This document shows, in pieces, positions 21,856-29,697 of a stretch of DNA of 57,408 nt. The notes under the pieces were generated by a model. It saw only the letters and a list, made by a program, of their open reading frames with translations. It did not search any database and had not been told where the DNA came from. Source of the stretch: SZUA-448 sp964602475 (lineage in GTDB: Bacteria > Bacillota > Clostridia > Lachnospirales > Lachnospiraceae); contig CAZRRN010000015.1 of the NCBI GenBank assembly GCA_964602475.1, positions 1-57,408 of the forward strand, read 5' to 3'. Position 1 is the stretch's first letter. Every line of letters begins with the position of its first letter. The position numbers were made by a program, and so were the translations under genes.

Positions 21856-23694
21856 ATGACGAAGTGGATGATAAAGACAAAAAAAGCGGATTTCAAAGCA
21901 GTTGCAGAGCAGTTTGGCGTAAGCATGGTTACGGCACGATTGCTCTGCAATCGTTCTTTAACAGAACCAGAAAAAATTCAGGAATACCTTTATCCGTCTA
22001 GGGAACACCTGCATTCCCCTTTTTTTATGAAGGGAATGGATTCTGCATGTGAACTTTTGAATAATGCGATAGAAAAAAAAACAAAGATTCGTATCATCGG
22101 TGATTATGATGTTGATGGAGTAGTGTCGACTTATATTTTGTATGATTATCTTTTATCCTGCGGCGCAAAAGCCGACTATAGGATACCGGAACGCGTGAAA
22201 GACGGATATGGAATTAGTTCTACTATGGTAGAAGATGCGGCTTCTGATGAAGTAGAACTTCTTATAACCTGCGACAACGGAATCAGTGCGTGGGAACAGG
22301 TGGATCTTGCTTACCGTCTTGGAATGAAAGTGATTGTCACGGATCATCACGAAATTCCGGAGCATCTTCCAAAAGCGGAGATCCTGCTTAATCCAAAGCT
22401 TACAGACTGCGGTTATCCTTACAGAGAACTTTGTGGCTCAGGTGTTGCACTGAAACTCGCAGAAGCATTGGAATTCTGGCGAAAAGGGAAAAAAAACGAA
22501 GAAACAGATAAGATTGACGAAAAAGAAGAAACAGAAAAAAAAGAAGAAACAGAAGAAATAACCGGTTTGAAGCCGGCGCTCGGTGTTCTGGACCGATACC
22601 TTGGACTGGCGGCGCTGGCTACGGTTTGTGATGTTGTTGAACTGACAGGTGAGAATCGGTGTATTGTTAAGCTTGGGCTGCAACAACTTAAAAACATGCG
22701 AAATATCGGACTGAATGCACTATTTCAAGTGAACCGGATCAATATGGAACAGCTTGGCTCTTACCACCTTGGGTATGTGATTGGACCATGTATCAATGCA
22801 AGCGGACGTCTTGATACGGCACTTCAAAGCATGGAACTGCTGCTGGAGAAAGACAGTAAGATGGCACAGATGAGGGCAGAGAAGCTGCAAAAGCTGAATG
22901 ATGAGCGAAAACAAATGACAGCAGATGCAGTGGCGGAAGCAGAAGAAAAAATATTAAAAAATGAGAATGGCAGCAATACTGTTTTTGTACTTTTACTGGA
23001 TCAATGTCATGAAAGTATTGCCGGTATTGTTGCAGGACGAATTCGTGAGAAATACGGGAAACCTACAATTATACTGACTTATGGCTTGAACTATGTGAAG
23101 GGTTCGGCGCGTTCGGTTGAACAGTATAATATTACTGAAGAGCTGACAAAGTGTAAGGAGCTTCTGATTAGTTTCGGGGGACATAAAATGGCGGCAGGCT
23201 TGTCGCTGAAGGAAGAAAATGTTTCTTTACTGAGAGAACGACTAAATGAATCATCTACACTGACGAATGAAATTCTTGAACAGAAGATTGTAATTGATAT
23301 GGTGCTTCCAATCCCTTACATGACGGAGAGATTATACAAGGAGCTTGATTTACTGGAGCCCTTCGGGACAGGTAATTCACGCCCGATATTTGCCGAGAGA
23401 GAGCTTTCAGTCACGGAAGCACGTTACATAGGAAAAACCAAAAAATATTTAAAATTTAAGGTAAAAAATACCGACGGAGCCGGATGCGATGCTTTGTATT
23501 TCGGGGATTCAGAAACCATGATAGAAGAATTAAAAAAGGAGTTTGGAACAGAGGAGATTGAACATATGTTTCAGAGAAAAACAAATCAGGTTCGATTCTC
23601 TGTGACTTACGACATGGATTTAAATTCCTATGAAGGAAATCAGTCTATGCAGATGATAATACGTGATTATCGAATCAGTCCAAAGGAAAGCTGA
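21856..23694 (+). CDS. recJ: Single-stranded-DNA-specific exonuclease RecJ
   Basis: A 612-residue cytoplasmic 5'-3' exonuclease of DNA repair. DHH-family motifs are all present: GDYDVDGVVS near 78, TCDNGI near 140, the DHHE motif near 164, then GSGVALKLAE, and GPCINASGRLDT near 312. DHHA1 and OB-fold segments follow, including GGHKMAAGLSL near 440 and EPFGTGNSRPIF near 500. Between GVALKLAE and the next conserved part there is a lysine- and glutamate-rich insertion (about 212-235) that is probably a flexible loop. The ribosome site is weak: AAGGA lies 12 bases before this ATG. It ends 11 bases before the convergent kinase gene. Confidence 0.96.
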   Translation: MTKWMIKTKKADFKAVAEQFGVSMVTARLLCNRSLTEPEKIQEYLYPSREHLHSPFFMKGMDSACELLNNAIEKKTKIRIIGDYDVDGVVSTYILYDYLLSCGAKADYRIPERVKDGYGISSTMVEDAASDEVELLITCDNGISAWEQVDLAYRLGMKVIVTDHHEIPEHLPKAEILLNPKLTDCGYPYRELCGSGVALKLAEALEFWRKGKKNEETDKIDEKEETEKKEETEEITGLKPALGVLDRYLGLAALATVCDVVELTGENRCIVKLGLQQLKNMRNIGLNALFQVNRINMEQLGSYHLGYVIGPCINASGRLDTALQSMELLLEKDSKMAQMRAEKLQKLNDERKQMTADAVAEAEEKILKNENGSNTVFVLLLDQCHESIAGIVAGRIREKYGKPTIILTYGLNYVKGSARSVEQYNITEELTKCKELLISFGGHKMAAGLSLKEENVSLLRERLNESSTLTNEILEQKIVIDMVLPIPYMTERLYKELDLLEPFGTGNSRPIFAERELSVTEARYIGKTKKYLKFKVKNTDGAGCDALYFGDSETMIEELKKEFGTEEIEHMFQRKTNQVRFSVTYDMDLNSYEGNQSMQMIIRDYRISPKES

Positions 23695-23705
23695 AAATCA
23701 GTGTT

Positions 23706-24557
23706 TCACAGATAGTTAAGCACCTTTTCAAAACAGACACCGTCTGATTTTGGAACATCCATTTCATCTGAAGCAGTGATACACCGGACAATAAAATCCT
23801 GTGCATGACATACTGACTGAGGGAAGGGAACCTGATTCACTGCATCAGAAGCAATCACAGCGGTGAAAATATCTCCGGTACCGTTTCGCTCACAGCCCAC
23901 GCGGTGTATTTGAAGCAGACGGGAATCTTCTCCGGGAATCGAGATATAATTAGAAATAAAGTCGTCGTTACTGATTCCGGTAATGACGATTTTTTGTGAC
24001 TCTTTTTTTCTTAAAGATTCGGTCAGACGGTCCAGCTCAGAAAGAGACCAGCTGCCTTCGTGGTATCCGGTTCCGGTCAGACAGCAGGCTTCTGTTATAT
24101 TTGGTGTGATAATATCTGCAAGTGCGACAAGTGATTTCATTTCATCTCGAAGCTCTGTGCTGCAGGAGGTGTAAAGTCTGCCATGATCACCAAGCACCGG
24201 ATCGACTACAATAATGGTCGAGTCGGTTCGAAAGTCATGGATAAAATCCCGAACAATGGAAATCTGTCTGCGTGAACCAAGGAAACCTGTACAGATTCCA
24301 TCAAAGGAAAGCTGCAGCTTTTTCCAGTACTCAATGTAAGCAGGAAGCCGGTCTGAGTAGTCTTCCATAAAGTATTCGGGAAATCCGCTGTTATTAGAAA
24401 GAATAGCAGTCGGAAGCGGACAGCATTCGATTCCGAGATGTGAAATAACAGGAAGGGAAACAGTAATGGAACAACGCCCATATCCGGCCAAAGCACTGAA
24501 AAGAGCCATTCGCTTTTGGAGTGTAATCTGGTTGCTGCCATTCGTTGAATTATTCAT
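23706..24557 (-). CDS. Pyridoxamine/pyridoxal-type kinase
   Basis: A 283-residue cytoplasmic kinase of the ribokinase superfamily. Features seen are the N-terminal ALAGYGRCSITVSLPVIS motif, the strand IIVVDPVLGDHGRLYTS near 138, the NITEACCLTG motif near 172, and the anion-hole motif CERNGTGDIFTAVI near 232 in which GTGD carries the catalytic Asp. This arrangement is that of PdxY-type pyridoxamine kinases, which also resemble phosphomethylpyrimidine kinase ThiD. It overlaps the upstream ECF S component by 8 bases, so uptake and phosphorylation are coupled. Substrate is most likely a B6 vitamer; a thiamine precursor (HMP) remains possible because of the TPP switch further upstream. Confidence 0.85.
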   Translation of the reverse strand: MNNSTNGSNQITLQKRMALFSALAGYGRCSITVSLPVISHLGIECCPLPTAILSNNSGFPEYFMEDYSDRLPAYIEYWKKLQLSFDGICTGFLGSRRQISIVRDFIHDFRTDSTIIVVDPVLGDHGRLYTSCSTELRDEMKSLVALADIITPNITEACCLTGTGYHEGSWSLSELDRLTESLRKKESQKIVITGISNDDFISNYISIPGEDSRLLQIHRVGCERNGTGDIFTAVIASDAVNQVPFPQSVCHAQDFIVRCITASDEMDVPKSDGVCFEKVLNYL

Positions 24558-25197
24558 GCGTCTGCCTCATTTCGCTGTTTTCTGTTAATTTCTTTTCTCG
24601 ATTCGGAAAAAGACCGGCCTTTATCAGAACAGGGCGGAGAGCAAGGTAAAGAACAGAGGCAATCAGAACCGAAGTAACCGCATTTACTAAAGTTGTAAGT
24701 GCACCAATTTTTGCAAGTACAGTGGCAGCATCCTGCGGAATGCCAAGAATATAAAGCTTGTAAAGATAGCGGATAATCGGATCGGCAACAAGATTAAAAA
24801 GCATACCGCCGGAAGAAGCCGCTATAACAGACAGAGTGAGACGGCTTTTTTTATATTCCTGAGTAATATGAAAAATCTGATGAGCAACCAATCCGGTAAT
24901 CAGACCAATTCCGAATTTAAGAACAAAGGTTGCCGGTGCAGAGGTTACGTATCCGGAGGTAAGATCGGCAAGTGTGAGTCCTATTGCTCCGGCGAGTCCA
25001 CCCCATACGCCACCGAGCAGAAGAGCGGCAATTACAACAAAGGCATTTCCAAAATGAATGGCAGTTTTCTCGGTACCGACCGGAATGTCAAAACGAAAGA
25101 CCTGAAAACCGATATAGCAAAGTGCAGCAAAAAGAGCAGCAAGTGCCAGCGTTTTGATTCGATCAGAGGAGGAATTATTCGATGTGTTCTTCTTCAT
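24550..25197 (-). CDS. ECF transporter S component (probable vitamin B6 or thiamine-precursor uptake)
   Basis: A 215-residue membrane protein with about six hydrophobic segments: near 20-38, 50-72, 78-98, 110-130, 140-158 and 175-195. The motif AIHFGNAFVVIAALLLGGVWGGLAGAIG is typical of S components of energy-coupling factor transporters, which bind the vitamin and work with a shared EcfAA'T module encoded elsewhere. The start is the ATG at 25197, preceded by AGGAG at six bases. Its end overlaps the kinase start. Partner kinase suggests a B6 vitamer (PdxU type). HmpT-type uptake of a thiamine precursor is the alternative, because ThiT and a TPP riboswitch lie just upstream. Confidence 0.85.
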   Translation of the reverse strand: MKKNTSNNSSSDRIKTLALAALFAALCYIGFQVFRFDIPVGTEKTAIHFGNAFVVIAALLLGGVWGGLAGAIGLTLADLTSGYVTSAPATFVLKFGIGLITGLVAHQIFHITQEYKKSRLTLSVIAASSGGMLFNLVADPIIRYLYKLYILGIPQDAATVLAKIGALTTLVNAVTSVLIASVLYLALRPVLIKAGLFPNREKKLTENSEMRQTHE

Positions 25198-25222
25198 GTT
25201 GTTCTCCTTATGCGGTAACCAA

Positions 25223-25241
25223 TGTACCGATTTAGTGTACA
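25223..25241. promoter_or_regulatory. TGTAC-N9-GTACA inverted repeat upstream of the S component
   Basis: A 5+5 bp inverted repeat lies about 25 bases upstream of the S component start, between it and thiT. It could be an operator for a dedicated regulator. Short enough to arise by chance. Confidence 0.25.
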
Positions 25242-25303
25242 AAGAATAACACATATGTGGCACCGAGAAAACGTCCAGTATGAAAAATGCGAATGGTGCC
25301 AGA

Positions 25304-25864
25304 TTATTTCTCCAAAGCCATTCTCTTCACACGCTCCAGAGCAGCAGCAACCGGAGGAATGACAATGATAATCAGTGTGATAACGGCCTCAGTTCCAATA
25401 TATGCGCCATTATAAACGGCGGAGTAAATGATGGGAATCGTTCCGTAATCGGCAGCGTACTGAGCAAAAAAGATCAAACCAGACAGATAAGCAAAGATAA
25501 ACCTGCCGAGAATACCAACCAGATATCCTTTTATCAGACCTCCCTTAACTTTATGGAACAATCCTGATAATCCAAGTGCACCAAAAGCCAGAATATAATC
25601 AAAAATCAACTGAGGAATACTAATAATATAAGGTTCAATAATCAGCTGAAGAATACCATAGGCGACAGCGGTGACAAGACCGGTTCCGACTCCATAAAGA
25701 TAACCGATAAAGCAAATGAAAAACATACTGAGCAGAGTTACCGAACCGCCGTAAGGCATACGAAGCGGCAGCTTAATTAGTGAGGCTACGGTAGCAAGTG
25801 CAAGTGCAGCGGCACAGAATACGAGTTTCTTTACCAAAAATGAGTTTGTTCGTTGTTGTTGCAT
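25304..25864 (-). CDS. thiT: Energy-coupled thiamine transporter S component ThiT
   Basis: A 186-residue membrane protein with six hydrophobic segments that binds thiamine for an ECF transporter. Family features are MPYGGSVTLLSMFFICFIGY near 33-52, YGVGTGLVTAVAYGILQLI near 55, and the ISIPQLIFDYILAFGALGLSG segment near 80, which matches the conserved ThiT region around the thiamine site. The ATG lies seven T bases after AAGGAGG. A TPP riboswitch and a sigma-A promoter precede it on the minus strand, which independently supports the substrate. The EcfA and EcfT subunits are not in the window. Confidence 0.95.
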   Translation of the reverse strand: MQQQRTNSFLVKKLVFCAAALALATVASLIKLPLRMPYGGSVTLLSMFFICFIGYLYGVGTGLVTAVAYGILQLIIEPYIISIPQLIFDYILAFGALGLSGLFHKVKGGLIKGYLVGILGRFIFAYLSGLIFFAQYAADYGTIPIIYSAVYNGAYIGTEAVITLIIIVIPPVAAALERVKRMALEK

Positions 25865-25895
25865 AAAAAAACCTCCTTCATTGGTGCGCAGGAGG
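25865..25895 (-). promoter_or_regulatory. Expression platform hairpin of the TPP riboswitch
   Basis: On the minus strand CCTCCT (25895-25890) pairs with AGGAGG (25877-25872) and is followed by seven T that end at the thiT ATG. The hairpin hides the thiT ribosome site and also looks like a terminator. Its 5' arm shares three bases with the 3' strand of riboswitch stem P1. How ligand binding shifts the balance cannot be read with certainty. Confidence 0.6.
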
Positions 25896-25983
25896 GGCTT
25901 AAAAATGCTTCCTTACGCCGGTATTATCCGGATCAAGTAGTGAGGGACAGCGGTATTGACCGCATCTCAGCTTAAGCGCCCCT
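25893..25983 (-). promoter_or_regulatory. TPP riboswitch (THI element)
   Basis: Minus strand. P1 is formed by AGGGGCGCTTAAG (25983-25971) and TTAAGCCCCT (25902-25893). The conserved CTGAGA lies at 25970-25965, and the second half contains CTTGATCCGGATAAT and GGCGTAAGGAA (about 25938-25910), close to the standard THI consensus. It senses thiamine pyrophosphate and controls thiT, and possibly the S component and kinase downstream. Confidence 0.95.
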
Positions 25984-26024
25984 AGCGAACATTGTTTAAT
26001 TGTTAATCGCGATTACAGTTTTCT

Positions 26025-26052
26025 AGTATATCATAGAATACTCAATTGTCAA
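26025..26052 (-). promoter_or_regulatory. Predicted sigma-A promoter of the thiT operon
   Basis: On the minus strand a perfect TTGACA (26052-26047) and TATACT (26030-26025) are 16 bases apart, about 40 bases upstream of the riboswitch. Confidence 0.7.
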
Positions 26053-26086
26053 ATGGTTTTTCTGCGAAGCGGAGGTTATATTTTAC

Positions 26087-26116
26087 TTGCCTCATAGCTG
26101 CGGGATATGTTATACT
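26087..26116 (+). promoter_or_regulatory. Predicted promoter of the Nudix-pyrC-pyrF operon
   Basis: TTGCCT (26087-26092) and TATACT (26111-26116) are 18 bases apart, about 35 bases upstream of the Nudix-like gene. It is divergent from the thiT promoter. Confidence 0.5.
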
Positions 26117-26151
26117 AAACATTATGAATATGTCCTATCACGGAGGTGTTT

Positions 26152-26547
26152 ATGGATAAATTCAAAATCAAAATTAAAGCGGTAGTGCAGCATGAAAACC
26201 GGTTTCTTATTGTTAAAAAATGGTACGACGACAGAATCGCAGAACCGTACCAGTGGGAGTTTCTTGACGGTGATATGATATTTGGAGAGCAGCCGGAACG
26301 CGCTGCGGAACGTATTGTAAGGGAACAGACACAGCTGGAGGTTGGAGCCGGCAGATTCCTGTATCCATGGTCCTATGTGGTCGGGGATGTGTGTTATGTT
26401 GGAATCTGTTATCTTTTTGAGACTGCCCAGACAGAAGTTTTTCTTTCGGAAGAACTGCTGGAAGCATGTTGGGAGCTTCCGGAAAAACTCAACGAATATA
26501 CAATGAATAAAAATGTACTGTGCGATATTATGAAAGCGGTACAATAA
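26152..26547 (+). CDS. Nudix-fold protein with degenerate Nudix box
   Basis: A 131-residue protein with the Nudix fold outline: IKIKAVVQHENRFLIVKKW at the start, WEFLDGD before the box and a WSYVVGDVCYVGICYLFE strand pair after it. The box runs from G40 to L62. G40, E46, R54 and E58 are kept, but the first catalytic Glu is Ile55, the last is Gln59 and the conserved Gly is Gln61. Metal-dependent hydrolysis is therefore doubtful, and it may be a sensor or binding protein. The start is the ATG at 26152, five bases after GGAGG. It sits 11 bases before pyrC, in the same operon. A ligand linked to pyrimidine metabolism is speculation from context. Confidence 0.75.
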   Translation: MDKFKIKIKAVVQHENRFLIVKKWYDDRIAEPYQWEFLDGDMIFGEQPERAAERIVREQTQLEVGAGRFLYPWSYVVGDVCYVGICYLFETAQTEVFLSEELLEACWELPEKLNEYTMNKNVLCDIMKAVQ

Positions 26548-26558
26548 GGAGTGTAAGA

Positions 26559-27845
26559 TTGCGGACACTGATACAACACGGATATGTACTTGACCCGTCT
26601 GACGGAACACAGGGCATCCGGGATATTCTGATAGAGGATGCCTGTATTTCTGCCGTAAAACCAAAGATTAATCAGGAAGCGGACACGTTGATTGATGCAT
26701 CAGGCTGTACTGTGATGCCTGGCTTTATTGATCTTCATGTACACTTACGTGAGCCAGGGTATGAATACAAAGAGACAGTTGCAAGCGGAACCGCTGCAGC
26801 TGCAGCGGGAGGATTTACTACCGTCTGTGCCATGCCGAATACCAAACCGGTAATTGATTCACCGGAGGGGGTGCGGGCGTTCTATGATATTGTGAAAAGA
26901 GATGCTGCGGTACATGTTCTGACCTATGGTGCAGTTACAAAGCAACAGGAAGGATTGGAACTTACAGATATTCGTGGGATGGCGACAGAAGGAATCTGTG
27001 GGATCAGCGAAGACGGCAGATCTGTCATGAACATTTTGCTTTACCGTGAAGCAATGAAACAGGCGGCTGTACTTGGAATTCCCGTTATGGCGCATTGTGA
27101 AGACAGGGAGCTTTTGCAGGGCGGGGTCTTGAACACAAAAGCGGCAGAGAAGTTTGGGTTGCCGGGTATTTCCGATACGGTTGAGGACTACATTACAATC
27201 AGGGATATTCTGCTTGCTAATGAACTTGGAACCAGATTACACTTATGTCATTGTTCCACAAAGCTCAGTATGGAGTTTTTAAGACTAGCGAAGAAAATTG
27301 GAGCGCCGGTTACGGCAGAGGTCTGTCCGCACCATTTTTCAATGTCAGAAGAAGAGATTCTTACGGAGGACACAAATTTCAAGATGAATCCACCACTTCG
27401 GAGCAGGGAGGATGTGGCTGCGGTACTGGAAGGAATAAGAGACGGAAGCGTAGATGCGATTGCAACAGATCATGCACCGCACAGTATCGAGGATAAGAAA
27501 AAAAGCATGAAAGAGGCACCGTTTGGTATTGTAGGTCTTGAGACAGCTTATGCGTTGTCTGTAACAAAGCTTGTGAGGACAGAAATACTGACACCGCTTC
27601 AGCTGGCAGATAAACTGAGTCTGAAGCCTGCAAGAATTCTTGGACTCGATGAGAAAGACGGAAGAGGAACTCTGCAACCGAGAGCAATCGCAGATTTGGT
27701 GATTACAGATCCGACAGAAAAATGGATTATTGATCCAAATAGATTCCGGTCGAAGGGCAGAAATACTCCATTTGGAGGAGAATTTGTCTACGGAAGGGTT
27801 AAAATGACCATTTGCGAAGGAAAAACAGTATACCATGATATATAA
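26559..27845 (+). CDS. pyrC: Dihydroorotase
   Basis: A 428-residue zinc amidohydrolase that closes carbamoyl aspartate to dihydroorotate in pyrimidine synthesis. Motifs seen are FIDLHVHLREPGYEYKETVASGT near 56 (two metal-binding His), AHCED near 175, LHLCHCST near 230 and ATDHAPH near 302 with the catalytic Asp. The start is TTG at 26559, seven bases after AAGGAG and at the beginning of the conserved sequence (RTLIQHGYVLDP). The family is the class I type. It is followed by pyrF about 100 bases downstream. Confidence 0.96.
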   Translation: MRTLIQHGYVLDPSDGTQGIRDILIEDACISAVKPKINQEADTLIDASGCTVMPGFIDLHVHLREPGYEYKETVASGTAAAAAGGFTTVCAMPNTKPVIDSPEGVRAFYDIVKRDAAVHVLTYGAVTKQQEGLELTDIRGMATEGICGISEDGRSVMNILLYREAMKQAAVLGIPVMAHCEDRELLQGGVLNTKAAEKFGLPGISDTVEDYITIRDILLANELGTRLHLCHCSTKLSMEFLRLAKKIGAPVTAEVCPHHFSMSEEEILTEDTNFKMNPPLRSREDVAAVLEGIRDGSVDAIATDHAPHSIEDKKKSMKEAPFGIVGLETAYALSVTKLVRTEILTPLQLADKLSLKPARILGLDEKDGRGTLQPRAIADLVITDPTEKWIIDPNRFRSKGRNTPFGGEFVYGRVKMTICEGKTVYHDI

Positions 27846-27946
27846 CAGATTATCATAATCTAGTGACAGGAATAATACAATATTTCATACATTTCGGAGC
27901 ATGGCGCAAAAGCAGCGGAAGAAATGTAACAGAATGGGGGAGCAGC

Positions 27947-28888
27947 ATGATACAGAAACTGATTGAAAAAATTGAAAATACCTCGGCACCGGTGGTAGTG
28001 GGGCTTGACCCGACGCTAAAACTGATTCCGAAGAAAATACAAGTGAAAGCATTTGAAGAATACGGGGAAACTCTGGAGGGGGCAGCAGAAGCAATCTGGC
28101 AGTTTAATAAAGCAATCGTAGATGCAACTTTTGATATTATTCCTGCTGTGAAACCGCAGATTGCGATGTACGAACAGTTTGGTATTCCGGGACTGTCGGT
28201 TTTTAAGAAGACTGTAGATTACTGCAGAAGTCATGATCTGGTGGTAATCGGCGATGTGAAGCGCGGAGATATCGGATCTACTTCGGCAGCTTATGCAAAC
28301 GCACACATAGGAAGAGTGAAAATAGGACAGATCAGTCAGTCAGTATTTAATGAGGATTTCATGACTGTGAATCCGTATTTTGGAATTGATGGAATTCAAC
28401 CATTTCTTGATGTCTGCAAACAGGAGAAAAAGGGTCTGTTTGTATTGGTCAAGACATCCAATCCGTCCAGTGGAGAATTTCAGGATCAGATTGTCGGTGG
28501 ATCGCCTCTTTACCAGATGGTAGCCGAAAAGGTTGCAGAGTGGGGAGACAGCTGTATGGGTAATGAATACAGCTATATCGGAGCAGTCATCGGAGCAACT
28601 TATCCTGAGATAGGAAAAGCAATGCGTCGTATTATGCCGAAGAATTATATTCTTGTTCCGGGATACGGAGCACAGGGTGGAAAAGGAGAGGATCTTTGTC
28701 CGTTCTTCAATAAGGACGGACTCGGAGCCATTGTTAATTCCTCACGCGGAATCATTGCAGCGTACCAGTCTGAAAGTTATTCCGCTTTTGGAGAAGAATG
28801 CTTTGCCGATGCAGCACGTCAGGCGGTCGTTGATATGAGGGAAGATATTATGAATGCAATCGCAGGAAGTACGATACTTCGGTATTAA
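27947..28888 (+). CDS. pyrF: Orotidine 5'-phosphate decarboxylase (long, type 2)
   Basis: A 313-residue enzyme for the last step of UMP synthesis. Motifs: VVVGLDPTLKLIPK near 17, the catalytic VIGDVKRGDIGSTSAAYA near 98 (Asp-Lys-Asp), VNPYFGIDGIQPF near 141, and the phosphate-binding VPGYGAQGG and VNSSRGI near 240-265. The length is that of the longer bacterial type. The start is the ATG at 27947 with GGGGGAG four bases upstream; an open frame extends to 27863 without a ribosome site. It shares an operon with pyrC and ends at a strong terminator. Confidence 0.96.
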   Translation: MIQKLIEKIENTSAPVVVGLDPTLKLIPKKIQVKAFEEYGETLEGAAEAIWQFNKAIVDATFDIIPAVKPQIAMYEQFGIPGLSVFKKTVDYCRSHDLVVIGDVKRGDIGSTSAAYANAHIGRVKIGQISQSVFNEDFMTVNPYFGIDGIQPFLDVCKQEKKGLFVLVKTSNPSSGEFQDQIVGGSPLYQMVAEKVAEWGDSCMGNEYSYIGAVIGATYPEIGKAMRRIMPKNYILVPGYGAQGGKGEDLCPFFNKDGLGAIVNSSRGIIAAYQSESYSAFGEECFADAARQAVVDMREDIMNAIAGSTILRY

Positions 28889-28890
28889 AA

Positions 28891-29508
28891 TCAGGGAGAA
28901 GGCAGCTGTCTTCTCCCATTATTTTTTTTCTTCTGAAGCTTATGCCAGAATATCAGCAGGAGAAGCACCAGCAGAACAGGAATCAGTACAGCTTTATATT
29001 TCGAGTAATATGCTGCGGCATATGACCAGTGATCGCGCAGAACATAACCGATACCGGTGAGCAGACTGTTCCAGACAGCGATTCCGAGAGTTGAGCATAA
29101 GAAGAAGGGAATACTTTTCATGCCGGCTGCACCTGCGATAAAAGCAATATAAGTTCGACAGATCGGGATGACACGGCCGAATGCAACTGCATATACACCG
29201 CAGCGTTCGAATTGAATACGGGAGGATTCGATTCCGGATCGGATTTTTGGAAAGCGATGTATAAGGAATTCAATCAACCGCTGACCACCGATTCTGCCGG
29301 CAATATAGCATATTCCGGTTCCGAGGAGACCTGCCAGGGTGGTTACTAAGATTATTAGAACAAATGGAAGCTCCTGCTTTGCAGCAAGTGCGCCGGCCAA
29401 AGGAAGAATGATTTCACTGGAAACCGGAAAACAGGCGTATTCCAGAAGAATAACAAGAAATATTGCAGGGAGCCCGTAACGGCTTAAAAAACGAATTATG
29501 ATCTGCAT
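28891..29508 (-). CDS. DedA family membrane protein
   Basis: A 205-residue integral membrane protein of the DedA (SNARE-associated/VTT) family, implicated in lipid carrier recycling and membrane homeostasis. Features seen are LEYACFPVSSEIILPLAGALA near 22-42, a GTGICYIAGRIGG motif near 62-75, GRVIPICRTYIAFIAGAAGMK near 112-132 and a last hydrophobic helix near 170-188. The basic C-terminus is encoded by bases that also form the terminator of the convergent pyrF. Ribosome site is weak. Specific substrate unknown. Confidence 0.93.
   Translation of the reverse strand: MQIIIRFLSRYGLPAIFLVILLEYACFPVSSEIILPLAGALAAKQELPFVLIILVTTLAGLLGTGICYIAGRIGGQRLIEFLIHRFPKIRSGIESSRIQFERCGVYAVAFGRVIPICRTYIAFIAGAAGMKSIPFFLCSTLGIAVWNSLLTGIGYVLRDHWSYAAAYYSKYKAVLIPVLLVLLLLIFWHKLQKKKNNGRRQLPSP
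28894..28929 (+). terminator. Intrinsic terminator of pyrF, inside the 3' end of the DedA gene
   Basis: GGGAGAAGGCAG (28894-28905) pairs with CTGTCTTCTCCC (28906-28917, one G-T pair; the real loop uses the middle bases) and is followed by ATTATTTTTTTT. The hairpin lies within the coding end of the convergent DedA gene. Confidence 0.85.
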
Positions 29509-29575
29509 AGATTTCCAAAAGCACGTTTATTAACATATATGAGGGATAAAAGTGGAAAAGAACCAGAATCGTGGG

Positions 29576-29604
29576 TTGCAATTCAATTAAGGGAACGCTA
29601 TAAT
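29576..29604 (+). promoter_or_regulatory. Predicted sigma-A promoter of pflB
   Basis: TTGCAA (29576-29581) and a perfect TATAAT (29599-29604) are 17 bases apart. The expected start site is at the beginning of the leader RNA motif, giving a leader of about 190 bases. Confidence 0.7.
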
Positions 29605-29610
29605 CGAGTA

Positions 29611-29693
29611 TGCAAGTTTGAGCGGCACCAAACCTGCAGCCATTAATATTAACCTGTACCCATTAATGGCTCATAAAAGACAGTCGCCGCATC
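29611..29693 (+). promoter_or_regulatory. Candidate cis-regulatory RNA motif in the pflB leader, shared with degV
   Basis: A hairpin TGCAAGTTTG/CAAACCTGCA (29611-29620 with 29629-29638, one mismatch) has an 8-base loop AGCGGCAC. A second hairpin AGCCATTAAT/ATTAATGGCT (29638-29647 with 29662-29671) follows, then a TCATAAAAGAC joint and AGTCGCCGCAT (29682-29692). GCCGC in the tail (29686-29690) is complementary to GCGGC in the loop (29622-29626). Order, loop size and about 20 of 25 tail-side bases match the degV leader at 17508-17567. No known riboswitch class recognised. Confidence 0.65.
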
Positions 29694-29697
29694 GGGA

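Noticed and set aside
22419..22697. Minus-strand Ser/Phe-rich ORFs within recJ
   Set aside because: Antisense of the Lys/Glu-rich insertion in RecJ, without ribosome site.
29611..29693. Known pfl (ZTP) riboswitch in front of pflB
   Set aside because: The name suggests it, but the conserved ZTP motif bases (such as the CCGCCUGGGC-type 3' hairpin region) are not seen here.
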